From Bacteroidota bacterium (GTDB taxonomy: Bacteria > Bacteroidota > Bacteroidia > Flavobacteriales > Flavobacteriaceae), in NCBI GenBank assembly GCA_027621175.1, contig JAQCCM010000011.1, forward strand, positions 1 through 51,033: a stretch of DNA of 51,033 bases, given 5' to 3'. Below, one piece after another: positions 42,196-48,893 of this stretch. The position numbers were made by a program, and so were the translations under genes. How positions within the stretch are numbered: position 1 is the first letter of the stretch; each line of letters starts with the position of its first letter. The notes below the pieces were generated by a model. It searched no databases. It saw only the letters and a list, made by a program, of their open reading frames with translations, and was not told the DNA's origin.

Positions 42196-42774
42196 ATGGA
42201 CGATTTTCTTTTTTATACCAAACTGGGCCTTTATCATATTTTAGATCCTAAGGCCTATGATCATCTCCTTTTCTTGGTCGCACTCACGTTGCCTTATTTG
42301 TATAAGCAACTGCGTCAATTGGTGGTTTTGGTTACGGTTTTTATGATAGGACACACAATTTCTCTTTGGGCAGCCTCAGCTGGAATTGTACGTATTTCGG
42401 CTACTTGGATTGAGTTTTTAATTCCCATTACTATCTTATTAACGGCCCTACACGTATTGTATTGGAACAAGACCATTAGCGCAAAATCATCAGCTCCATT
42501 TACCTTATTGGCTCTGTTTTTTGGTGTCATTCACGGCTTGGGGTTTTCCAATTATTTTTCGATGGTTTTTGCAGATAAAGGCATTGGTCTCCCGCTATTA
42601 TACTTTACACTTGGCATTGAAGCAGCCCAAACCCTTATCGTGGTTGTCGTGGTGTTTATGAATATACTACTGAGCCATTTGGGTGTTTCAAAACGGGATC
42701 GTTTGCTTGTGGGAAGTAGTATAATTATAGGTATTTTAGTGCCCATTCTGATTTCATCGTCAAGCGCCTTATGA
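42196..42774 (+). CDS. HupE/UreJ family membrane protein
   Basis: 192 residues with six hydrophobic segments. Histidines in Y-H-I-L-D-P-x-A-Y-D-H, I-G-H-T-I-S-L and I-H-G-L-G-F-S are the conserved HupE/UreJ residues. The family includes putative nickel or cobalt transporters, but no urease or hydrogenase is seen here, so the transported metal is open. It overlaps the deaminase gene by 4 bases and is 5 bases after the TerB-DnaJ gene, forming a three-gene operon. Confidence 0.9.
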   Translation: MDDFLFYTKLGLYHILDPKAYDHLLFLVALTLPYLYKQLRQLVVLVTVFMIGHTISLWAASAGIVRISATWIEFLIPITILLTALHVLYWNKTISAKSSAPFTLLALFFGVIHGLGFSNYFSMVFADKGIGLPLLYFTLGIEAAQTLIVVVVVFMNILLSHLGVSKRDRLLVGSSIIIGILVPILISSSSAL

Positions 42775-43202
42775 CAAAAGCTGCCAAAAAACAATTACGT
42801 TACGACACCGCCTATATGCGAATGGCAATGGAATGGGCGCAACTTTCACACTGTGACCGCAAAAAAGTGGGCGCATTGATTGTCAAAGACCGAATGATTA
42901 TTTCAGACGGCTATAACGGAACACCAACAGGGTTTGAAAACGAATGTGAAGACGAAGATCATTACACCAAGTGGTATGTGCTTCACGCCGAGGCGAACGC
43001 CATTATGAAAGTAGCTTCTTCTACACAATCTTGTGCAGGAGCAACGCTCTATATTACGCTATCGCCCTGTAAAGAATGCAGTAAACTTATCCATCAAGCT
43101 GGGATAAAACGCGTGGTTTATGCCAATGCCTATAAAGACAGCTCAGGATTAGATTTCTTGGAACGAGCAGGGGTAGCATTAGTTGCCTTACCTCAAGATT
43201 GA
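42771..43202 (+). CDS. dCMP deaminase
   Basis: 143 residues. The zinc site reads H-A-E-A-N-A (His72, Glu74) and P-C-K-E-C (Cys100, Cys103). Deoxycytidylate deaminase makes dUMP, the substrate of thymidylate synthase. Similar proteins are called ComEB in Bacillus. The start overlaps hupE by 4 bases, and the end overlaps the convergent small membrane protein by 10 bases. It complements the ribonucleotide reductase genes found 2 kb downstream. Confidence 0.95.
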   Translation: MTKAAKKQLRYDTAYMRMAMEWAQLSHCDRKKVGALIVKDRMIISDGYNGTPTGFENECEDEDHYTKWYVLHAEANAIMKVASSTQSCAGATLYITLSPCKECSKLIHQAGIKRVVYANAYKDSSGLDFLERAGVALVALPQD

Positions 43203-43384
43203 TTCTTAATTTTTAGGGCTATTTGTAAAATCAACAATAAAATTACAGCACATAGACTTGCACCAACGCCCACAACAGCAGCAAAACTATCTCCCTCTAA
43301 AGGTGTATCAAAATCAACATGAAAAACATTAAAAATAAGCAGGCTTGTTGCTAAAGCTAAAAAGATATAAATGAGGATTTTCAT
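43193..43384 (-). CDS. Small membrane protein of unknown function (63 aa)
   Basis: Two membrane helices (about 2-21 and 37-58) separated by a short acidic loop (D-F-D-T-P-L-E-G-D), with a basic C-terminal tail (K-I-K-N-Q-S). I do not recognise the family. ATG 43384 gives a protein that begins with the first helix; an in-frame upstream start would add a charged segment. A -7 box lies 46 bases upstream. It overlaps the deaminase gene convergently. Confidence 0.6.
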   Translation of the reverse strand: MKILIYIFLALATSLLIFNVFHVDFDTPLEGDSFAAVVGVGASLCAVILLLILQIALKIKNQS

Positions 43385-43429
43385 AGGACTGTTTTCAAAA
43401 AGACTACGCAAGTAATCTTATATTTTAAA

Positions 43430-43437
43430 CAAATATA
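43430..43437 (-). promoter_or_regulatory. -7 box upstream of the small membrane protein
   Basis: TATATTTG on the minus strand, perfect match, 46 bases before ATG 43384. The AT-rich region makes chance matches likely. Confidence 0.35.
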
Positions 43438-43554
43438 GGTAAGTGGGGTACAAAATCAGTATTAGATATTTAGTTTAAGGGAAAAATATTATTCAAGGAA
43501 ATAGGGGATAAATCTAAATAATTGTCGTAATCTTGCTCAAATTATTTATTACAC

Positions 43555-43743
43555 ATGCAAGGCACAGTTAAATTTTTCAACGAGTCAAAAGGTTTTGGCT
43601 TTATTACTACTGACTCAGGAGAAGATGTTTTTGTACATATTAGTGCGCTAGACGGTCTATCAATTAATGAAGGCGACAGCGTAACATTTGAAATTGTTGA
43701 CGGAAAAAGAGGTAAGGCGGCAAGCGACGTAAGACTTGCTTAA
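43555..43743 (+). CDS. Cold-shock protein, CspA family
   Basis: 62 residues. RNP1 K-G-F-G-F-I (12-17) and RNP2 V-F-V-H-I (25-29) mark the cold-shock domain, which binds single-stranded nucleic acid. A one-mismatch -7 box (TAATCTTG, 43528-43535) ends 20 bases before the ATG, so the leader appears short compared with cold-inducible csp mRNAs of enterobacteria. The genes on both sides are on the minus strand, so it is probably transcribed alone. Confidence 0.96.
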   Translation: MQGTVKFFNESKGFGFITTDSGEDVFVHISALDGLSINEGDSVTFEIVDGKRGKAASDVRLA

Positions 43744-43781
43744 TCCTTAGCGTATTTTCTGGCACCGGCGTACCTTTCCGA

Positions 43782-44354
43782 TTACGTAAATAACTGTTGC
43801 ACATTACCAGCAAATAGTTTTACGGCAATTGCCATAAGTACTACACCAAAGATTTTACGGATAATATTAATACCGGACTGTCCTAATACGCGTTCTATGC
43901 GTTTGGACGAGTTCAGTACAATATAAACGATTGCGATATTGATCACAATGGCGGCAATAATGTTTAGTACATCATATTCTGCGCGTAAAGACAGTAAGGA
44001 GGTTAGCGTACCCGCACCCGCAATAAGTGGAAAGGCAATAGGTACTATAGATGCTGTTTCTGGTGTTTCGTCTTTGTAAAGCTGGATGCCTAAAATCATC
44101 TCTAGCGCCATAAAGAATATGATGAGTGCGCCCGCAACGGCAAATGAGTTTACGTCAATGCCAATCAGTCTTAGGATACTTTCTCCCAAAAAAAGGAAAG
44201 CAATCATAATTATACCAGCAACAAGCGAGGCTTTTTCAGACTGGATATGCCCAACTTTTTGACGGAGTCCAATAATAATGGGCGTACTGCCAACAATGTC
44301 AATTACGGCAAAGAGCACCATAGTGCAGGTTACAATTTCTTTTATATCAAGCAT
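43782..44354 (-). CDS. MarC family integral membrane protein
   Basis: 190 residues with six hydrophobic segments. The N-terminus (V-L-F-A-V-I-D-I-V-G-S-T-P-I-I) and the middle I-P-I-A-F-P-L-I-A-G-A-G-T-L-T match MarC proteins. Despite the name, the original link to antibiotic resistance was withdrawn, and no function is agreed. The -7 box ends 5 bases before the ATG, so the mRNA is likely leaderless. It is divergent from DUF3109 over only 47 bases. Confidence 0.92.
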   Translation of the reverse strand: MLDIKEIVTCTMVLFAVIDIVGSTPIIIGLRQKVGHIQSEKASLVAGIIMIAFLFLGESILRLIGIDVNSFAVAGALIIFFMALEMILGIQLYKDETPETASIVPIAFPLIAGAGTLTSLLSLRAEYDVLNIIAAIVINIAIVYIVLNSSKRIERVLGQSGINIIRKIFGVVLMAIAVKLFAGNVQQLFT

Positions 44355-44358
44355 GAAT

Positions 44359-44366
44359 CAAAGATA
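44359..44366 (-). promoter_or_regulatory. -7 box of marC, leaderless spacing
   Basis: TATCTTTG on the minus strand, perfect match, ending 5 bases before the marC ATG. Confidence 0.6.
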
Positions 44367-44389
44367 CTTTTTTTATGCAATCAAAATTG

Positions 44390-44397
44390 TAGTTTAG
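44390..44397 (+). promoter_or_regulatory. -7 box of the DUF3109 gene, leaderless spacing
   Basis: TAGTTTAG, one mismatch, ending 5 bases before the DUF3109 ATG. It is 23 bases from the divergent marC box. Confidence 0.45.
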
Positions 44398-44401
44398 CGC
44401 C

Positions 44402-44983
44402 ATGTTCCAGCTTGGTAAAACATTAGTATCTGAAACGCTTTTTGAGCAAGCTTTTACATGTGATGTATCGGCATGTAAAGGAGCGTGTTGTGTGGAAGGT
44501 GAAGCAGGGGCTCCCTTAGAATTGGAAGAGATTGAGCAGCTAAAAGCACATTGGCACGAAGTAAAACCCTATTTGACAAAAGACGGAATCACGGCACTTG
44601 AGGCACAAGGAGTGGCTACTCAAAATGCTTTTGAAGAATGGGAAACGCCCCTAATAGACGGCAAGGCTTGTGCCTATATAAATTATGACGAAAAAGGCAT
44701 AGCGCAATGCGGTATTGAGCAAGCACATCGGCATGGAGACACCATATTACAAAAACCCATTTCGTGTCATTTATATCCCGTTCGGGTTAAAAATTACAGT
44801 GCTTTTGTGGCGGTCAATTATCATGAGTGGTCTATTTGTGGTGCTGGGTGTGATTTGGGCGCGGTATTAAAACGTCCGCTATATCAATTTGTGGAAGCTG
44901 CGCTAGTGCGAAAGTTTGGAAAAGCGTGGTATGATGCGCTGCATGTAGCGGCACAAGAATTTGCAAATCAACAAAAGAAATAA
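44402..44983 (+). CDS. DUF3109 family cysteine-rich protein
   Basis: 193 residues. The N-terminal C-D-V-S-A-C-K-G-A-C-C (Cys20, 25, 29, 30) and a later I-S-C-H-L-Y-P-V with further cysteines form the DUF3109 pattern, which resembles zinc or Fe-S-binding YkgJ proteins. The role is not known. The start (M-F-Q-L-G-K-T) matches other members, which supports the leaderless spacing of its -7 box. No membrane segment is seen. Confidence 0.92.
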   Translation: MFQLGKTLVSETLFEQAFTCDVSACKGACCVEGEAGAPLELEEIEQLKAHWHEVKPYLTKDGITALEAQGVATQNAFEEWETPLIDGKACAYINYDEKGIAQCGIEQAHRHGDTILQKPISCHLYPVRVKNYSAFVAVNYHEWSICGAGCDLGAVLKRPLYQFVEAALVRKFGKAWYDALHVAAQEFANQQKK

Positions 44984-45072
44984 GCGCTTTGCTTCCCATA
45001 AGACTTTTTTTAAATTGCTGTAAATCAGTAAATTAAAAACAAGTTTTTATGCTGGTTTTTGTAGGGAAAGTC

Positions 45073-45093
45073 TTAGTTTTTGTTAAAAACTAA
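45073..45093. promoter_or_regulatory. 21-bp palindrome upstream of nrdB, candidate operator
   Basis: TTAGTTTTT (45073-45081) and AAAAACTAA (45085-45093) form a perfect inverted repeat around GTT. It lies 37 bases upstream of the nrdB -7 box. No NrdR-type box was recognised. Confidence 0.45.
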
Positions 45094-45130
45094 AACGCAT
45101 TGTGGAAAAGTATGCCTTTCATTTGTCCTT

Positions 45131-45138
45131 TATTTTTG
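45131..45138 (+). promoter_or_regulatory. -7 box of nrdB-nrdA
   Basis: TATTTTTG, perfect match, ending 50 bases before the nrdB ATG. The leader is one of the longest in the window. Confidence 0.5.
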
Positions 45139-45187
45139 GAACATTTGTAGAGCAAAAAGCATCCCCTTTAATATTTAAAAAAAAATT

Positions 45188-46171
45188 ATGTCAGTTTCTG
45201 TAGAGCCCATATTGTCTGAAAACAAGAATCGCTTCGTTATTTTCCCTATTCAACACCACGATATTTGGGAGTGGTACAAAAAGCAGGAAGCCTGTTTTTG
45301 GACGGCAGAAGAAATTGATTTGCATCAAGATTTAACAGATTGGTCAACAAAGCTAAACGACGACGAGCGCTATTTTGTAAAGCACATTTTGGCGTTTTTT
45401 GCTGCCTCTGACGGTATTGTAAATGAGAATTTAGCCGAAAACTTCGTAAATGAAGTTCAGTATAGCGAAGCAAAATTTTTCTATGGGTTTCAAATTATGA
45501 TGGAAAACATCCATTCAGAAACCTATTCGTTGCTCATAGATACTTACGTAAAAGACGAAGCAGAAAAAAACAATCTTTTTAAAGCAATTGAGGTATTTCC
45601 TGCCATTAAGAAAAAAGCAGATTGGGCACTTCGTTGGATTGATTCCGACTCTTTTGCAGAACGTCTTATCGCCTTTGCAGCGGTTGAGGGTATTTTCTTT
45701 TCTGGCGCATTTTGCTCTATCTTTTGGCTTAAAAAACGCGGCTTAATGCCCGGGCTAACGTTTTCAAACGAATTAATTTCTCGTGACGAGGGTATGCACT
45801 GTGACTTTGCGGTTCACTTGCACAACACGCACTTAGTCAACAAAGTACCAAAAGAGCGAATTAGAGAAATTATCATTGACGCGCTTAACATTGAGCGTGA
45901 ATTTATCACGGAATCCCTTCCAGCAAGTCTTATTGGTATGAACGCCAAACTGATGACACAGTACTTAGAGTTTGTTACCGATCGCCTACTTGTAGAACTT
46001 GGCTTAGAAAAAGAGTTCAACGTGTCTAACCCCTTTGATTTTATGGATATGATTTCGCTTCAAGGAAAAACGAATTTCTTTGAAAAGCGAGTATCAGAAT
46101 ACCAAAAAGCGGGCGTGATGAACCAAGAAACAGAAAAAGAAGAAAAGTACTCGTTCGGAGACGACTTTTAG
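45188..46171 (+). CDS. nrdB: Ribonucleotide reductase beta subunit, class Ia
   Basis: 327 residues. The diiron ligands appear as Asp75, Glu106, His109, Glu167, Glu201 and His204, and the radical tyrosine as Tyr113 in E-N-I-H-S-E-T-Y. This is a tyrosyl-radical class Ia protein, which needs oxygen, in line with HemF and TrhO in the same window. It forms the active reductase with NrdA, encoded 79 bases downstream. The C-terminal E-K-Y-S-F-G-D-D-F probably docks on NrdA. Confidence 0.98.
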   Translation: MSVSVEPILSENKNRFVIFPIQHHDIWEWYKKQEACFWTAEEIDLHQDLTDWSTKLNDDERYFVKHILAFFAASDGIVNENLAENFVNEVQYSEAKFFYGFQIMMENIHSETYSLLIDTYVKDEAEKNNLFKAIEVFPAIKKKADWALRWIDSDSFAERLIAFAAVEGIFFSGAFCSIFWLKKRGLMPGLTFSNELISRDEGMHCDFAVHLHNTHLVNKVPKERIREIIIDALNIEREFITESLPASLIGMNAKLMTQYLEFVTDRLLVELGLEKEFNVSNPFDFMDMISLQGKTNFFEKRVSEYQKAGVMNQETEKEEKYSFGDDF

Positions 46172-46250
46172 TCTGCGCCGCATATTGTACAGGTGACGTT
46201 GGTTCCCACAGGGACTCGCGAAGGATTAACCAATAAAAACATTAAAAAGG

Positions 46251-48668
46251 ATGTATGTAGTAAAAAGAGACGGGCGAAAAGAGCCTATTATGTTCGACAA
46301 GATCACAGCACGGGTGCGTAAACTGTGTTATGGATTAAATGAGCTTGTTGACCCGGTAAAAGTGGCCATGAAAGTTATTGAAGGCTTATATGACGGAGTA
46401 ACCACTTCTGAACTTGATAGCCTTGCTGCAGAAACTGCCGCATCTATGACAACCGTCCACCCTGATTACGCGCAACTTGCAGCACGTGTTTCCGTTTCTA
46501 ACTTACATAAAAACACCAAAAAATCGTTTTCGGAAACCATGACCGATCTCTATGAGTATGTGAATCCACGTACCGAGAAGAAGTCGCCATTGTTGTCGGA
46601 AGAAGTACACAATGTAATCCAAGAAAATGCCGATTTACTCGATTCTACCATCATTTATAACCGTGATTTTGGCTACGACTATTTTGGGTTCAAAACACTC
46701 GAGCGCTCTTACTTACTCAAAATAAACGGCCATATTGCCGAGCGTCCACAGCATATGCTCATGCGTGTTTCCGTAGGGATTCATCCAACCGACTTAGATG
46801 CTGCTATCGAGACCTATCACTTGATGTCGAAGCGCTATTTTACACATGCTACACCAACGCTTTTTAATTCTGGAACGCCAAAACCACAGATGTCTTCATG
46901 CTTTTTGTTGTCTATGCGTGACGATAGTATTGATGGCATTTATGACACTCTAAAACAGACGGCAAAGATTTCCCAGTCTGCAGGCGGTATTGGACTGTCT
47001 ATCCACAATGTGCGTGCTACCGGCTCTTATATTGCAGGAACAAACGGTACTTCGAATGGAATTGTACCCATGCTACGTGTCTATAACGATACTGCGCGCT
47101 ATATTGATCAAGGTGGAGGAAAGCGAAAAGGATCGTTTGCCATTTATGTAGAGCCATGGCATGCGGATATTTTCGATTTCTTGGATTTAAAGAAAAACCA
47201 CGGTAAAGAAGAAATGCGCGCACGCGATTTGTTCTATGCCATGTGGATTCCAGATTTGTTTATGAAGCGGGTAGAAGAAAACGCCGAATGGACACTTATG
47301 TGCCCTAATGAATGTCCAGGACTATATGACTGCCACAGCGAAGCATTTGAAAAGTTATACTTAGAGTATGAATCGGAAAACAGAGGGCGTAAAACCATCA
47401 AAGCGCGTGAACTTTGGGAGAAGATTTTAGAATCGCAAATTGAAACGGGAACGCCATATATGCTGTACAAAGACGCAGCAAATCGCAAGTCGAATCAAAA
47501 GAATCTAGGGACCATCCGTTCTTCAAACTTGTGTACAGAAATTATGGAGTACACGTCCAAAGACGAAGTAGCGGTTTGTAATTTAGCATCCATTGCACTG
47601 CCTATGTTTGTAAAAGACGGTGCATTTGACCACAAAGAATTATACAAAGTAACGGTTCGCGTAACCAAAAACCTGAATCAGGTTATTGACCGCAACTATT
47701 ACCCAGTAAAAGAAGCCGAGAACTCAAATATGCGTCACAGACCTGTAGGTTTAGGCGTACAAGGACTTGCGGATACTTTTATCAAACTTCGCTTGCCTTT
47801 TACAAGTGAAGAGGCCAAAACGCTTAATCAAGAAATTTTTGAAACCATTTATTTTGCTTCGCTTACGGCATCCAAAGAGATGGCAAAAGTGGAAGGTCCT
47901 TATCAGTCTTACAAAGGGTCGCCTATTTCTAAAGGAGAGTTTCAACACAATATGTGGGGCATTAAGGACGAGGAACTCAGCGGTCGTTGGGATTGGGAAG
48001 GACTTCGTAAAGAAATCAAGAAACACGGTGTACGCAACTCACTATTAATGGCACCCATGCCAACGGCATCTACTTCTCAAATTTTGGGGAATAACGAGTG
48101 CTTTGAGCCGTATACTTCTAACATTTACACCCGCCGAGTGTTGTCTGGGGAGTTTATAGTGGTGAACAAACACCTTTTAGAGGACCTCGTAAACCTTGGT
48201 CTTTGGGATGAGGACATGAAGCAAGAATTGATGCGTGCAAACGGTTCTATCCAACATATCGAAACCATTCCAGCAGATATTCGCGAGTTGTACAAAACGG
48301 TTTGGGAATTGAGCATGAAAGATATTATTGATATGTCACGCCATCGCGGATATTTCATTGATCAGTCACAATCACTGAATTTATTTATGGAAGGCGCAAC
48401 GATGTCAAAACTTACTTCGATGCATTTCTATGCATGGAAGTCGGGTTTAAAAACAGGAATGTACTATTTACGTACAAAATCGGCTGTAGACGCGATTAAA
48501 TTTACTGTCAAGAAAAAGACAGAAGCTGTTCCAGTAGCTGAAGTTGCCACTACGCCCGCTGCAAAAGCATCGGTTGCCGTTGAGCCGCTTTCTGCTTCAG
48601 AGCTAAAGGAAATGTTAGCCAAGTCTAAGGAAAGCGATGACGACGACTGCCTAATGTGCGGATCATAA
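46251..48668 (+). CDS. nrdA: Ribonucleotide reductase alpha subunit, class Ia
   Basis: 805 residues. An N-terminal ATP-cone ([10 protein letters not shown], about 1-90) gives allosteric control. Active-site residues are Cys217 in S-S-C-F-L-L, the triad N426-L-C428-T-E430 and Cys443 in V-C-N-L-A-S. The C-terminal tail ends C-L-M-C-G-S (Cys800, Cys803), the redox pair that is recharged by thioredoxin or glutaredoxin, preceded by an Ala/Pro/Val-rich linker (about 755-785). It makes deoxyribonucleotides for DNA synthesis. Confidence 0.98.
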   Translation: MYVVKRDGRKEPIMFDKITARVRKLCYGLNELVDPVKVAMKVIEGLYDGVTTSELDSLAAETAASMTTVHPDYAQLAARVSVSNLHKNTKKSFSETMTDLYEYVNPRTEKKSPLLSEEVHNVIQENADLLDSTIIYNRDFGYDYFGFKTLERSYLLKINGHIAERPQHMLMRVSVGIHPTDLDAAIETYHLMSKRYFTHATPTLFNSGTPKPQMSSCFLLSMRDDSIDGIYDTLKQTAKISQSAGGIGLSIHNVRATGSYIAGTNGTSNGIVPMLRVYNDTARYIDQGGGKRKGSFAIYVEPWHADIFDFLDLKKNHGKEEMRARDLFYAMWIPDLFMKRVEENAEWTLMCPNECPGLYDCHSEAFEKLYLEYESENRGRKTIKARELWEKILESQIETGTPYMLYKDAANRKSNQKNLGTIRSSNLCTEIMEYTSKDEVAVCNLASIALPMFVKDGAFDHKELYKVTVRVTKNLNQVIDRNYYPVKEAENSNMRHRPVGLGVQGLADTFIKLRLPFTSEEAKTLNQEIFETIYFASLTASKEMAKVEGPYQSYKGSPISKGEFQHNMWGIKDEELSGRWDWEGLRKEIKKHGVRNSLLMAPMPTASTSQILGNNECFEPYTSNIYTRRVLSGEFIVVNKHLLEDLVNLGLWDEDMKQELMRANGSIQHIETIPADIRELYKTVWELSMKDIIDMSRHRGYFIDQSQSLNLFMEGATMSKLTSMHFYAWKSGLKTGMYYLRTKSAVDAIKFTVKKKTEAVPVAEVATTPAAKASVAVEPLSASELKEMLAKSKESDDDDCLMCGS

Positions 48669-48678
48669 ATGACAATCA

Positions 48679-48705
48679 TTTAGAAATAAAAGAAGCGTTT
48701 CTAAA
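48679..48705 (+). terminator. Hairpin after nrdA, weak terminator candidate
   Basis: TTTAGAAA (48679-48686) pairs with TTTCTAAA (48698-48705) over 11 bases, starting 10 bases after the nrdA stop. There is no U-tract, so termination is uncertain. Confidence 0.35.
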
Positions 48706-48720
48706 AGTGTAAAAAACGGT

Positions 48721-48785
48721 GATTTTGAACCTGCCTACCGCTCACCTGAACGGAACGAACATAGCAGATAGGTTTATTTCAAAAT
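48721..48785. repeat. Imperfect long inverted repeat, likely intergenic repetitive element
   Basis: GATTTTGAA (48721-48729) pairs with TTCAAAATC (48777-48785), and the inside continues with ACCT..AGGT pairing. Its inner left arm holds a 15-base sequence that reappears inverted at 48837-48851. The GC-rich core contrasts with the AT-rich surroundings. Confidence 0.55.
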
Positions 48786-48829
48786 CTTAAAATTTAGATT
48801 ATCTATACATTAATTGAATATGAAACGAG

Positions 48830-48851
48830 CCTGCCTGCGGTAGGCAGGTTC
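48830..48851. repeat. GC-rich hairpin sharing sequence with 48727-48741
   Basis: CCTGCCT (48830-48836) and AGGCAGG (48842-48848) form a stem around GCGGT. GCGGTAGGCAGGTTC (48837-48851) is the exact reverse complement of 48727-48741. It sits 42 bases beyond the phosphate transporter stop, in the gap with nrdA, and may serve as a shared 3' end for both genes. Confidence 0.65.
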
Positions 48852-48893
48852 AGATTGACAAGGTGTAGCTCTTGAAGCAGTCCTCTTTTTTTA

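Noticed and set aside
46172-46250. Possible regulatory site or promoter between nrdB and nrdA
   Set aside because: No TAnnTTTG box, palindrome or terminator was found in the 79 bases; the genes are likely co-transcribed.
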